64,000 nucleotides of DNA from Haloimpatiens lingqiaonensis. GTDB lineage: Bacteria > Bacillota > Clostridia > Clostridiales > Clostridiaceae. Numbering within the stretch: the first letter of the stretch is position 1; every line of letters starts with the position of its first letter. The stretch lies in the NCBI RefSeq assembly GCF_044502415.1, contig NZ_CP172402.1; one strand, 5' to 3'. Under the pieces are notes generated by a model. That model searched no databases, had not been told where the DNA came from, and worked only from the letters and a program-made list of their open reading frames with translations. Shown here piece after piece: positions 53,126 to 62,555 of this stretch. The translations under genes were made by a program, and so were the position numbers.

Positions 53126-54373
53126 ATGAAAAAAATATTCAAAAAGATGCTTATATTAATAATGGTAGGAATTTTATCGGTATACTTAGTTGCTTGTGGT
53201 AAAGAAAGTAAAAAGGAAAATTCAAATTTAGGAAAAAACAATTGGGAAACTATTTTAAAAAATAGCAAGGAAAAGAAAGTTAACATATATATGTGGGGCG
53301 GAAGTGAAGAAGTAAATAAATATATGGATTCTTTTATAGCACCAAAGGTTAAAGAAAAATATAATATAGACTTAAAAAGAGTTCCAATTAAAGATGCTAA
53401 AGATATGATAAATAAACTTTTGACAGAAAAACAAGTTAATAAAAAAGAAGGAACTATAGATGTATGTTGGATTAATGGTGAAAACTTTAAATTAGCTAAA
53501 GATAATTCTCTTTTATGGGGAAGTTTTGTAGACAAACTACCTAATTACAATAAATACATAGATAAATCTGCTAAAGATATGACAAAGGATTTTGGTGAAG
53601 ATACCAATGGATTAGAGGCACCTTGGGGGAAGGCTCAATTTGTTTTAGTATATGATAGTGATAAGGTAAAAAATCCGCCAAAATCTATGGAGGAACTTAA
53701 GGATTGGGTCAAGAAAAATCCAGGAAAATTTACTTATCCAGCACCACCAGATTTTACAGGCAGTGCTTTTGTACGTCAGTGTTTACTAGGACTTGTTGAT
53801 GATTATAGTAAATTTCCAAGTAATGTAGATGAGAAAAAATTTAGTGAGGATGCTAAACCACTTTGGAATTATTTAAAGGAAATTAAGCCTAATTTATGGA
53901 GAGAGGGTAAAACTTATCCAGAAAGTTCTGGAAAATTAGATGAGTTATATGCTAAGGGTGAAGTTTGGATGACCATGTCATATAACCCAGTTCATGCATC
54001 TAATAAAGTTAGAAAAGGTACTTTCCCTAAGAGTACAAAAACCTACGTTTTGGATAAAGGAACTCTTTCTAATACACATTATTTAGCTATACCATTTAAT
54101 GCACCTAATAAGGAAGCAGCTATGGTGGTAATTGATTTCATGCTTTCTCCAGAAGCTCAATTTGAAAAAGTTGATCCTAAAGTTTGGGGAGATGGAACAG
54201 TTTTAAGTTCAGAGAAACTTTCAAAGGAACAAAAGGAAAAATTGAAATCTATGATAAATGGAGAAGGAACTATTTCACAAGAAGAGTTAGAAAAACACAG
54301 AGTGCCTGAAATTCCATCATCTTATGTGGAAATAATAGAAAAGGGCTGGATGGATAATGTGGCAAAGGATTAA
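53126..54373 (+). CDS. ynjB: YnjB-type ABC transporter substrate-binding lipoprotein
   Basis: 415 residues from ATG 53126 after AAAGGAG. Lipobox VAC, then a type 2 binding fold with the YnjB family pattern: VNIYMWGGSEEVNKYMD, TIDVCWINGENFKLAKDNSLLWG, NGLEAPWGKAQFVLVYDSDKV and PGKFTYPAPPDFTGSAFVRQ. These match my memory of E. coli YnjB closely. The ligand is unknown for the whole family. The permease start lies inside its 3' end (17-base overlap), so translation is coupled. Confidence 0.87.
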   Translation: MKKIFKKMLILIMVGILSVYLVACGKESKKENSNLGKNNWETILKNSKEKKVNIYMWGGSEEVNKYMDSFIAPKVKEKYNIDLKRVPIKDAKDMINKLLTEKQVNKKEGTIDVCWINGENFKLAKDNSLLWGSFVDKLPNYNKYIDKSAKDMTKDFGEDTNGLEAPWGKAQFVLVYDSDKVKNPPKSMEELKDWVKKNPGKFTYPAPPDFTGSAFVRQCLLGLVDDYSKFPSNVDEKKFSEDAKPLWNYLKEIKPNLWREGKTYPESSGKLDELYAKGEVWMTMSYNPVHASNKVRKGTFPKSTKTYVLDKGTLSNTHYLAIPFNAPNKEAAMVVIDFMLSPEAQFEKVDPKVWGDGTVLSSEKLSKEQKEKLKSMINGEGTISQEELEKHRVPEIPSSYVEIIEKGWMDNVAKD

Positions 54374-55235
54374 ACCTTATATATTTGTTTTGCCAGCTTT
54401 TTTAGTGGCTTCCACCTTAATTTTAGGAGGATTAATAGAAGGGGTACTTGGAAGTTTAGGAGTTTCATATTTACAGGACAGTGAAGCTATTTCTTTTAGG
54501 TTTTATAGGGAACTGCTACATTCAAAGGATTTTTGGAAAAGTTCCTTTCTAACCCTGAAAATATCCATAATAAGTACTGTCATAGCTGCCATATTAGGAT
54601 TAATAATCATTTTTATTTTATTTCTTATGAGAATTAAGAAAAAAAATCATGCTACTGGACTATGGAGAATTTTTCAAATACCTATGTTGTTCTCTTATCT
54701 AATAGGTGCTTATGCTATATTTTTATTGTTGTCCCAAAGTGGATGGATTTCTAGTATATGTTATAGATTGGGAATAATAAAATCTATGAATGCATTTCCT
54801 ATACTGGTTAATGATGAGAGATCCATAGGAATCATAACAGCATATGTATGGAAAACAACACCTTTTATGGTGCTTATGTTGTATCCTGTACTTTTAAAAG
54901 TAGAAAACAATTGGTGGTATGTGGCCAGTACATTGGGGGCTAATAGATTTAATTTTTTTAAAGAAGTAGTTTTGCCAATGCTTAAATCTCCACTTACTTC
55001 AGCTGCGTTTATAGTATTTTCTTTTAGTTTTTCTGCTTTTGAAGTGCCATATTTATTGGGGGTTTCTTATCCAAAGGCTTTAGGAGTATATTCTTATGAG
55101 ATGTATGTTAATGGCAATTTTTCTAATAGGCCATTGGCATTAGCTACTAATATAATAATATTTTTATTTATAATATTTATAGCTATTTTGTATTATTTTT
55201 TAAGGAATAAGGAAGAAAATAATTTTAAAATGTAA
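54357..55235 (+). CDS. YnjC-like ABC permease, first half
   Basis: 292 residues, six helices. The cytoplasmic EAA-type loop is degenerate but visible: YVASTLGANRFNFFKEVVLPMLKSPLTSA (about 187-215). It corresponds to the N-terminal half of the fused E. coli YnjC; here the two halves are separate genes. It begins inside the binding-protein gene, at an ATG with no strong ribosome site, so translational coupling is expected. Confidence 0.85.
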   Translation: MWQRIKPYIFVLPAFLVASTLILGGLIEGVLGSLGVSYLQDSEAISFRFYRELLHSKDFWKSSFLTLKISIISTVIAAILGLIIIFILFLMRIKKKNHATGLWRIFQIPMLFSYLIGAYAIFLLLSQSGWISSICYRLGIIKSMNAFPILVNDERSIGIITAYVWKTTPFMVLMLYPVLLKVENNWWYVASTLGANRFNFFKEVVLPMLKSPLTSAAFIVFSFSFSAFEVPYLLGVSYPKALGVYSYEMYVNGNFSNRPLALATNIIIFLFIIFIAILYYFLRNKEENNFKM

Positions 55236-55248
55236 GGAATAAGTTAGT

Positions 55249-56043
55249 ATGAATAAAAAAGTACAAGTTTTTTTTCTATATTTTTTTCTATTATTTTTTA
55301 TATTAATAGGAGTAATACCTATAATTTTGCTTTTTATTTTGAGCTTTTCTTCTCAGTGGAAATGGCCAGATTTATTGCCAACGATATTTAGTATTAGAGC
55401 TTGGAAATATATATTATTTGAGTCTAAAGGAACTGTAGAAGCTATAAAAAATAGTCTCTTAATAGCTGTAATGGTTAATATTATTAATTTAGTTATTGCT
55501 ATACCGGCGGCAGATGCTTTAGCTAGGTACAAATTTAAGGGTAAAGGTTTTTTAGAGTTATTTTTTATGATTCCTATAGTAATTTCTCCACTTACCATAC
55601 TGGTGGGAATGCATAAAAGTTTTATTAAATTTGGACTTACTGAGAGTATTTTAGGAATAGTACTAGCACACGTTATTCCAACTTTACCTTATATGATTAG
55701 AGCAGTAGAGACAAGCTATAAAAACTTAGGATTTAAATGGGAAGAAGCTGCAAAGGTATTAGGAGCTGGCACATTAAAAAAGTTTTTTTATGTTACTCTC
55801 CCTTTTATATTGCCAGGAATTGTGGCGGGTTCAAGCTTAACTATACTTATATCATTAAATCAATATATAAGTACTATGTTTATAGGCGGGGGACAAATAA
55901 GTACTGTCAGTATAGTTATGTTTCCTTTTATAAGTGGAGGAGAACAAAGCATTGGAGCTGCCTATTCTATACTTTTTGCACTAGTGTCTTTGATATGTTT
56001 ATGGATTATGGATTCATTTATAAAAAGATACTATAAACAATAA
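55249..56043 (+). CDS. YnjC-like ABC permease, second half
   Basis: 264 residues, six helices, with a good EAA motif: WEEAAKVLGAGTLKKFFYVTLPFILPGIVAGS (about 164-195). It pairs with the permease 13 bases upstream to form the membrane pore of the YnjB-type importer. A 170-base gap follows before the ATPase gene; it shows no strong terminator. Confidence 0.87.
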   Translation: MNKKVQVFFLYFFLLFFILIGVIPIILLFILSFSSQWKWPDLLPTIFSIRAWKYILFESKGTVEAIKNSLLIAVMVNIINLVIAIPAADALARYKFKGKGFLELFFMIPIVISPLTILVGMHKSFIKFGLTESILGIVLAHVIPTLPYMIRAVETSYKNLGFKWEEAAKVLGAGTLKKFFYVTLPFILPGIVAGSSLTILISLNQYISTMFIGGGQISTVSIVMFPFISGGEQSIGAAYSILFALVSLICLWIMDSFIKRYYKQ

Positions 56044-56213
56044 ACCGTAAGTAAATATTATGTTAAATATGGAAACATAAATAAAGTGTCACCAAGCTTT
56101 AATGTATAAGTTAAAGTATCTATGTTACTTTTTAAGTTTGGATTTTTAACTTTAGGAGAATCATAATACAATTAAACTATATTAAAATTTAAATAACTTA
56201 GAAGGGTTTTAGT

Positions 56214-57383
56214 ATGAATAAAGTTCAATTGATAAACGTAGAGAAAAATTATAATTCACATGAAAAATTAAAGATTAAAGAAAAGGGATTTAATTTACAT
56301 ATTCCTAATTTGATCATAGAAGAAGGAGAATTTTTTGGATTATTAGGTCCATCTGGGTGTGGAAAAAGTACTCTTTTAAAGTTGGTAGCGGGACTATTGG
56401 AGATGGATAAAGGAAATATATACATAGAAAATAGAGATATTTCAATGGTAACTACAGAAAAGCGAAATATAGGAATGGTTTTTCAAGAACCTTTGCTTTT
56501 CCCACATATGACATTAAAAGATAACGTGGCTTTTGGATTAAAAATGAGAAAGGTTAAAGGTACGGAAAGAGAAGAGGAAGTTAGTAAAATTTTAAGTATT
56601 GTAGGTTTAAAGGGATTAGAAAAAAGATATCCTAATGAATTAAGTGGGGGACAACAGCAAAGGGGAGCTATAGCAAGAGCCTTAGTATGCAAGCCCAATA
56701 TACTGCTAATGGATGAACCATTTAGTGCATTAGATCCAAAGTTAAGAGAAGAGATGAGAGGTTTTATAAAGGAACTGCAGAAAAAATATAATATAACTAT
56801 AATTTTTGTAACTCATGATAAAGAAGAAGCCTTTTCTTTATTCCACAGGATGGCAATTATGGAAGAGGGTAAAATAGTACAAATAGGATCTCCAAAGGAA
56901 TTATATGAGAAGCCTAAAAATATGTTTGTTAGCAGATTTTTAGGAATTAAAAATATTTTTACTGGTAATATAAAAGAAGATTATTTTTATGGTGAAGGCT
57001 TTAAGTTATATATTGGCATGAAATATAGAAATAATTTACGCAAAAATTTATGTAATACAGCATTAAAATTTGAAAAAACAGGAGAAACTGAGGAGGCATC
57101 TTTAAACAAATATTTAGCTATAAAGCCAGAAGGATGTAAAGTAATTAAGGAGTTAAAAGAAGGTTTCTCTAATAGTAAGAGTTATAATGATAATTTTAGT
57201 TATATTCATGGAGAAGTTAAGAATACCACTTTTATACAAGGATTTTGGCATTTAGAAGTAAATATATCCTTAAAGTGTAGTTTATATGTAATCCAAATTA
57301 ATGAAGAAAATATGGATTTTTCTCCAGGAGATAGGGTTATTGTGAAATGTAATTTAGATAAAATAGATTTTATAGGAGAATAA
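56214..57383 (+). CDS. YnjD-like ABC transporter ATP-binding protein
   Basis: 389 residues. Walker A GPSGCGKST, Q-loop VFQEPLLFPH, signature LSGGQQQRGAIARAL, Walker B ILLMDEPFSALD, H-loop FVTHDKEEA. A C-terminal regulatory extension of about 150 residues (about 240-389) includes a TOBE-like end, FSPGDRVIVKCNLDKIDF, longer than in E. coli YnjD. AGAAGGG lies 10 bases before the ATG. It supplies energy for the YnjB-type importer. Confidence 0.9.
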   Translation: MNKVQLINVEKNYNSHEKLKIKEKGFNLHIPNLIIEEGEFFGLLGPSGCGKSTLLKLVAGLLEMDKGNIYIENRDISMVTTEKRNIGMVFQEPLLFPHMTLKDNVAFGLKMRKVKGTEREEEVSKILSIVGLKGLEKRYPNELSGGQQQRGAIARALVCKPNILLMDEPFSALDPKLREEMRGFIKELQKKYNITIIFVTHDKEEAFSLFHRMAIMEEGKIVQIGSPKELYEKPKNMFVSRFLGIKNIFTGNIKEDYFYGEGFKLYIGMKYRNNLRKNLCNTALKFEKTGETEEASLNKYLAIKPEGCKVIKELKEGFSNSKSYNDNFSYIHGEVKNTTFIQGFWHLEVNISLKCSLYVIQINEENMDFSPGDRVIVKCNLDKIDFIGE

Positions 57384-57525
57384 ATCGTGCATATTATTTA
57401 ATAAAACAAATGAATTTACAAGATTGTATGCGGAATAGAATCTATATGAAAGAGAGAATATGAAAGAAAGGAGTATTTAGTAAGAATTTTATAACCTTAG
57501 ATTTACGTCTTACTAGAGATAAATT

Positions 57526-58110
57526 ATGTTAGATACCTATGGAAGAAAATATGTAAATCCATTAATAAATTTTACTGCAAATATTTTTATAAATATGAAT
57601 TTTACTGCTAATTTTATTACTGTAACTGCTTTTTTAGTTGGAATCAGTTCCGTTGCATTTATATACTTTGATTTGCCTTATATAGCTGTTGGAGTGTTGT
57701 GGTTCTCAGGATTTTTGGATGCAGTTGATGGGGCCATGGCAAGAAAAATGCAAAAACCTACAGCTTTGGGAACGCTTATGGATATAACCTTTGACCGTTT
57801 AGTAGAAATGTCCATAGTTTTATCTTTAGCTATAAAATTGCCTAAAAGTATTTTACATCTTTTAATTTTAACTATATGTATTTTGTTATCAATGACAATT
57901 TTTTTAACGGTAGGCGCTTTGACAGAAAAAAAAGGCATGAAATCTTTTTATTATCAAGCGGGATTAGCAGAAAGAACTGAGGGCTTTATTATGTTTTCCC
58001 TTATGATTATATTTCAAAGTCATTTAAATATTATAACAGATATTTTTTCTATATTAGTGTTTATAACAGCACTTCAGAGACTTAATGAAGCTAGGAAAAT
58101 ATTTGTATGA
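57526..58110 (+). CDS. CDP-alcohol phosphatidyltransferase (YnjF-like)
   Basis: 194 residues, about six helices. The complete family motif D-x2-DG-x2-AR-x8-G-x3-D-x3-D lies at about 65-88 (DAVDGAMARK...GTLMDITFDR). The enzyme joins an alcohol to a CDP-activated lipid, or a lipid alcohol to a CDP-headgroup, at the membrane. A ynjF gene also ends the E. coli cluster. The acceptor is unknown; import of a small alcohol or amino alcohol by the upstream transporter would be consistent. No strong ribosome site is seen before ATG 57526. Confidence 0.88.
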   Translation: MLDTYGRKYVNPLINFTANIFINMNFTANFITVTAFLVGISSVAFIYFDLPYIAVGVLWFSGFLDAVDGAMARKMQKPTALGTLMDITFDRLVEMSIVLSLAIKLPKSILHLLILTICILLSMTIFLTVGALTEKKGMKSFYYQAGLAERTEGFIMFSLMIIFQSHLNIITDIFSILVFITALQRLNEARKIFV

Positions 58111-58182
58111 TATAATATATTTTACTAAATACTTTATGAAAAATTTCAATTATAAGATAATAATTATAGGGGGATTTTTATT

Positions 58183-58902
58183 ATGTATATTGTAGAACAT
58201 ACTTCTGATGATTTTAATGATATCTCTAGCAAGGTAGATACTGTTATAATACCTATAGGTTCAGTAGAAGCTCATGGGCACCATCTTCCATTGGGAACAG
58301 ATATATTTTCACCTAGGTTATTTTGTGAAAATATAAATAAAAAAATTGGAGATAGAGTTTGGATTGCACCGGAGATTCCATATGGTCAAAGTTACGACCT
58401 ATCTATATATCCTGGTACAGTTACAGTACCTTCTGAAGTAATGGCGGAATATCTTTTTCATGTGTGCAAAAGCTTTTATAAGAATGGACTTAAAAATATA
58501 GTTTTTTTAAATGGGCATGGAGGAAATATAACTTCTCTTAGTTTGGCAGCAGAAAAGCTAGTGGACTTGGGTGCTGTGGTTATGACTATAAATTGGTGGA
58601 TGGATTTTTCTAAAGATATACTTACTATAACTGAGGGCCAAGGACATGGGGGAGAAGATGAAACCTCAGCTATTTTGTATTACAATGAAAGTCTAGTTCA
58701 AATGGCAAAAGCCACAAAGAATCCTAATAAACAACTATATCCTGTAAGATTTAAAGAAAGAGGAAAGACTATTTTTCAAGATGCTATTACAGGAGATGCA
58801 ACTCTGGCTTCTAAAGAGAAAGGTGAGAAGATATTTAATTTATTGGAAAATAAAATAATAGATAGAATAAATCTTATGGAGCAAGGAAAATATTTTGAAT
58901 AA
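58183..58902 (+). CDS. Creatininase-family amidohydrolase
   Basis: 239 residues. Metal-site motifs of the family: VIIPIGSVEAHGHHLPLGTDIF (Glu, His and Asp ligands, about 26-47), VFLNGHGGN (about 107-115) and GQGHGGEDETSAILYY (about 147-162, with the Glu ligand). Members hydrolyse cyclic or linear amides (creatinine, FAPy, some formamides) or act in peptide maturation. No mycofactocin or riboflavin genes lie near, so the role is open. It might process the compound imported by the ynj-like system. GGGGG lies upstream of ATG 58183. Confidence 0.87.
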   Translation: MYIVEHTSDDFNDISSKVDTVIIPIGSVEAHGHHLPLGTDIFSPRLFCENINKKIGDRVWIAPEIPYGQSYDLSIYPGTVTVPSEVMAEYLFHVCKSFYKNGLKNIVFLNGHGGNITSLSLAAEKLVDLGAVVMTINWWMDFSKDILTITEGQGHGGEDETSAILYYNESLVQMAKATKNPNKQLYPVRFKERGKTIFQDAITGDATLASKEKGEKIFNLLENKIIDRINLMEQGKYFE

Positions 58903-58966
58903 AAAAATTAATAGCAAAGTTATTCACAACTACCATAGTGCTTAACTTTGCTATTAATTTTTTTTG
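58903..58966 (+). terminator. Terminator closing the ynj-like cluster
   Basis: A 20-bp perfect stem (58903-58922 with 58943-58962) followed directly by T-residues, immediately after the creatininase-family gene's stop. One of the strongest terminators in the window. Confidence 0.85.
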
Positions 58967-59229
58967 ATATTACTTTACGTTATTTAATCGTTAGACTTTT
59001 GATTAATTGCAATAGTGCCACTAATTAGAGGCATACAAATTAGAAGAACAATTGTTTTCAGTTCTTAAAGTAATATATAATATGGAATATTAAATAGATT
59101 GAAGTTTCAGGAGGGGAGTATAAAATAATGTTAAAACATTATCAAAGTATGGTATAATATAGTTGTACTACATAAATAAGTTTGACACATAATAAGGAAT
59201 GAAAATAAAAATAATTAGGGAGTGATAAT
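58967..59229. other. Leader region of the glycerol dehydrogenase gene
   Basis: AT-rich, no gene. A GAGGGG site precedes a nine-codon frame at 59128-59157 that could be a leader peptide or chance. A TATAAT occurs at about 59153, and a TTGACA at 59182 without a good -10 box. No riboswitch was recognised. Confidence 0.4.
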
Positions 59230-60321
59230 ATGGTAAGAAGTATAATTGCACCAGGAAAATATGTTCAAGGTAGAGGGGAATTAGGTAACATAAAAGAGCA
59301 TGCTAAAAGCTTAGGAAAGTCATTTTTCATAATTGCTAGCCCTAATGGAATTAAAAGAACTAAACCAGTAGTAGAAAAAAGTTTTCAAGGTGAAAATGTG
59401 AAATTAGCTTTTGAATCTTTTAACGGTGAATGTTCTAAAGGAGAAATAGAAAGATTAAGGCAGGGAGTAAAGGAAAATAATTCTGATGTTATTATTGGAA
59501 TAGGTGGTGGAAAGATATTTGATACTGCTAAAGCAGTGGCTTATTATGAAAATATACCAGTAGTTATAGTACCAACTATAGCTTCAACAGATGCTCCATG
59601 TAGTGCTTTATCAGTTATATATACAGATGAGGGAGTATTCAGTGAATATTTACTTTTACCTAAAAATCCTGATTTGGTTTTAGTAGATACAGGGATAGTT
59701 TCTAAAGCTCCTGCTAGATTATTAGTAGCAGGTATAGGTGATGCTTTGGCTACATATTTTGAAGCAAGAGCATGTTTAAGAGCAAATGCATTAAATATGG
59801 CCGGAGGAAATATTACAAAAGCAGCTTATGCATTGGCTGAGCTTTGCTACAATACTTTGTTAGAAGATGGATTAAAGGCTAAGTTAGCAGTGGAAAAGGG
59901 TGTTTGTACTGTAGCTGTTGAAAATATAATAGAAGCTAATACTTATTTAAGTGGCATTGGATTTGAAAGTGGTGGATTAGCTGCAGCTCATGCAATCCAC
60001 AATGGATTTACTGTACTTTCACAGTGTCACCATTTATATCATGGAGAAAAGGTAGCATTTGGAACAATAGTTCAATTAGTTTTAGAAAATAGTTCAATGG
60101 AAGAAATAGAAGAAGTTATAGGACTATGTCTTGATTTGGATCTTCCTGTTACTTTAGAGGATATGGGAATAAAAGAGGTTAAGGAAGAAGAAATTAGAGA
60201 AGTGGCAAAGGCTTCCTGCGCAGAAGGAGAAACTATTCATAACATGCCATTTAAGGTTACAGAGGATGATGTATACGCAGCTATAATGGCAGCAGATGCA
60301 CTTGGAAGGCTTTATAAGTAA
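59230..60321 (+). CDS. gldA: Glycerol dehydrogenase
   Basis: 363 residues of the iron/zinc-dependent GldA family: IIAPGKYVQGRGELGNI at the start, NAD-binding IGIGGGKIFDTAKAVA (about 90-105), PTIASTDAPCSALSVIYTDEG, and metal ligands Asp in GIGDALATYFEA and His in AAHAIHNGF and YHGEKVAFGT. It oxidises glycerol to dihydroxyacetone with NAD+. AGGGAGTG lies upstream of ATG 59230. It sits after a strong terminator, so it is probably expressed separately from the lipid-type cluster. Confidence 0.94.
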   Translation: MVRSIIAPGKYVQGRGELGNIKEHAKSLGKSFFIIASPNGIKRTKPVVEKSFQGENVKLAFESFNGECSKGEIERLRQGVKENNSDVIIGIGGGKIFDTAKAVAYYENIPVVIVPTIASTDAPCSALSVIYTDEGVFSEYLLLPKNPDLVLVDTGIVSKAPARLLVAGIGDALATYFEARACLRANALNMAGGNITKAAYALAELCYNTLLEDGLKAKLAVEKGVCTVAVENIIEANTYLSGIGFESGGLAAAHAIHNGFTVLSQCHHLYHGEKVAFGTIVQLVLENSSMEEIEEVIGLCLDLDLPVTLEDMGIKEVKEEEIREVAKASCAEGETIHNMPFKVTEDDVYAAIMAADALGRLYK

Positions 60322-60370
60322 AGGGATAATTTGAAATTAATGTATGCATAATATTTATAGAATAACATAT

Positions 60371-60417
60371 AAAGTGAGAATGCTAAGGCTCAATAATAGC
60401 ACATTCTCACTTTATTT
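60371..60417 (+). terminator. Terminator of gldA
   Basis: A perfect 12-bp stem (60371-60382 with 60402-60413) followed by a TTTATTT-type tail. Confidence 0.8.
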
Positions 60418-60616
60418 AATTTTAAAACACTCATTAATGTATTGAAACTGAATTGGGTGTGCGGGAAGAGAAAATGGTAATTTAATGCATGAAGCTAAAT
60501 TTAGAGGAACTATGTTTTGATGTTTTGAAAAAGAACTCAAAGATTTTTATTCATAATAAGGTTGGGGTGGAAAGGGAAGATTTAGATATGAATGTTTTTA
60601 CAGATGTTAAATGGAT

Positions 60617-61003
60617 AATAATTTTGATTTTAATAAATATAGTGATAAACTTTTAGAGTATTAATTATATAATTATAAAAATGGAGAAATTAACAATAAA
60701 GTAATATTTGAAAAAATGAAAGGGTATGAAAGTAAAAGCCCTATTAATATGGAAACACCTATTTTATTTATGAGGATTACAGATTATAATGAGCTTTTAA
60801 AACTTGGAGGGAAGGAAGAAATTAGCCTTTCAGAAAATGAAGTAGCTTTGTATTCCCCTGATTTGAAGAATGATAAACCAGAGCTTAAAGATGCACTTTC
60901 TAAGTATATTAAAAGTGACAATACTATTAAGATAGCTCAAAATGAGTATAAACTTTATCCTAATATCATATACAGCACATTAACGCTTTTCATAGGAAAT
61001 TAA
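60617..61003 (+). pseudogene. Remnant of an FtsX/BceB-type ABC permease
   Basis: One frame with an internal stop near 60662 reads NNFDFNKYSDKLLEY, stop, then YNYKNGEINNKVIFEKM and continues to 61003 with FMRITDYNELLKLGGKEEISLSENEVALYS. This resembles the extracellular domain of FtsX-type permeases of the BceB kind. Both flanking membrane regions are gone. An ATG at 60716 exists, but its product would have no anchor. It is a decayed fragment. Confidence 0.6.
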
Positions 61004-61191
61004 AGGATTTTAAAGTTAGAGAATCAAATTACGTGTAATTGTCCAAATATCTGAAATTATACAACAATATGCTATATAATTATAGAGAAGTTATATATAA
61101 AAAGATGGGGGCTTGTTAACAGTTAAAGAAAGACTATAAAACTATATAAAAGTCCATTATTTTTTAATAGGCTTCAAAATTATCTAGTAGA

Positions 61192-61260
61192 ATCACCTCG
61201 AAACATTATAAAAAATAAGTTATTGAACATAATGATATGTAAATAGCAAAGTGAGGTGAT
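61192..61260 (+). promoter_or_regulatory. Inverted repeat covering the tnpB ribosome site
   Basis: ATCACCTC (61192-61199) is the exact complement of GAGGTGAT (61253-61260), the ribosome site of tnpB. RNA that begins upstream of 61192 could mask the site, as proposed for the transposase at 20323. Confidence 0.5.
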
Positions 61261-61265
61261 AAAAC

Positions 61266-62393
61266 ATGATAAAAGCATTAAATATACGGCTATATCCAAC
61301 ACAAGAGCAAATAATTTTAATGCATAAGCATATAGGCTGTATGAGATTTGTTTATAATTGGGCGTTAGCCAGACAAATAGATAGCTATGAACTTAATAGT
61401 AAAAAACTATCAGTTACAGATTTAGGTAAACAATTAACTGTTTTAAAGAATACCGCAGGTTATGAGTGGTTATATGAAGTATCTAATGCAACACTTAAAG
61501 AGAGTATTAGAGATTTAGATAAAGCATATACTAATTTCTTTAATGGAAGTGGCTTTCCTAAATTTAAAAGCAAGAAAAAATCAGAACCTAGATTTTATAG
61601 CAGATATGAAAGAATTTATTTTCAAGATAACTTTGTTAATCTTGAAAAGATAGGTAAAGTTAAATACAAATCAGATTATGATATAGATTTAACTGCTGTA
61701 ACAAAGTTTAAAAATCCCAGAGTACATTTTAATAGTAGAGTATGGGTACTTTCAGTAGGTATTGAAGATACTATTAAAACTGTTAAATTAAATGATTTTA
61801 GCTTAGGAATTGATTTAGGAATATCTAAATTAGCGATAACAAATATAGATAAATTAGACACAAAGAATGTTAATAAAACAAACAAAGTTAAAAAACTAAG
61901 TAAAAAGTTAAAAAGGCTTCAAAGACAATGTTCAAGAAAATATATTATGAATAGGAAAGGAGAGAGTTACCAAAAAACCAAGAACATTGCAAAACTTGAA
62001 AAGAAGATTAAGAAACTTCATAGTAAACTTAAAAATATTAGATTAAACCATATACACCAAACTACTTCTAAAATGGTGAAAGCCAAACCATATAGAATAG
62101 TTATGGAGGATTTAAAAGTATCTAATATGATGAAGAATAAGCACTTATCAAGGGCAATAGCAGAGCAAGGATTTAATATTTTTATCAATCAGATGAAATA
62201 TAAATGTGAAAAGTATGGTATTAAATTTGTGCAAGTACCTACATTTTATCCTTCAAGTAAAACATGCAGTTATTGTGGCAATATCAAGAAAGACTTAAAG
62301 CTTTCAGATAGAGTTTATAAATGCAAATGTGGATTTACTTGTGATAGAGATAAAAATGCTTCATACAACCTTGCAGACTATGGTTTAGTATAA
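61266..62393 (+). CDS. tnpB: IS605-type TnpB RNA-guided nuclease
   Basis: 375 residues. N-terminal KALNIRLYPTQEQIILMHKHIGCMRFVYNWAL. The RuvC catalytic residues are all there: Asp in GIDLGISKLA, Glu in RIVMEDLKVSNMM and Asp in CDRDKNASYNLA. The zinc finger CSYCG...CKCG sits before the last. It is a little short but intact and thus probably active. No tnpA is adjacent, so it is a TnpB-only (IS1341-type) element. An exact GAGGTGAT ribosome site lies before ATG 61266. The downstream non-coding region fits the guide RNA. Confidence 0.93.
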   Translation: MIKALNIRLYPTQEQIILMHKHIGCMRFVYNWALARQIDSYELNSKKLSVTDLGKQLTVLKNTAGYEWLYEVSNATLKESIRDLDKAYTNFFNGSGFPKFKSKKKSEPRFYSRYERIYFQDNFVNLEKIGKVKYKSDYDIDLTAVTKFKNPRVHFNSRVWVLSVGIEDTIKTVKLNDFSLGIDLGISKLAITNIDKLDTKNVNKTNKVKKLSKKLKRLQRQCSRKYIMNRKGESYQKTKNIAKLEKKIKKLHSKLKNIRLNHIHQTTSKMVKAKPYRIVMEDLKVSNMMKNKHLSRAIAEQGFNIFINQMKYKCEKYGIKFVQVPTFYPSSKTCSYCGNIKKDLKLSDRVYKCKCGFTCDRDKNASYNLADYGLV

Positions 62394-62555
62394 TCATCTA
62401 AAGGATTTACTAAACTGGGTAATCGTTACAACCCAATATACTTGTAAAGTATATCAAAGCCTATAGAGTGTTACACAAACGAAAGTAGCTGCAATCTAAC
62501 CTCTTTGCAGGAGGTTGTAAAATGGGCAAAATCGAACATTATGAAGTAGGAAAGA
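62394..62555 (+). ncRNA. Probable TnpB omega RNA (reRNA)
   Basis: Directly 3' of tnpB, in the same direction, a GC-richer non-coding stretch forms hairpins (GGGTAA...TTACAACCC near 62420; AACCTC...GAGGTT near 62497). It ends with GAAGTAGGAAA at about 62543. Omega RNAs come from this position, overlap the tnpB end and finish at the element's right end, where the guide begins. The exact right end is not resolved. Confidence 0.6.

Noticed and set aside
59128..59157. Nine-codon frame with a GAGGGG site before gldA as a leader peptide
   Set aside because: No attenuator hairpins or repeated regulatory codons follow it, so a leader function is not supported.
61676..61885. Minus-strand frame inside tnpB
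   Set aside because: It is wholly antisense to the conserved RuvC region of TnpB and shows no features of its own.
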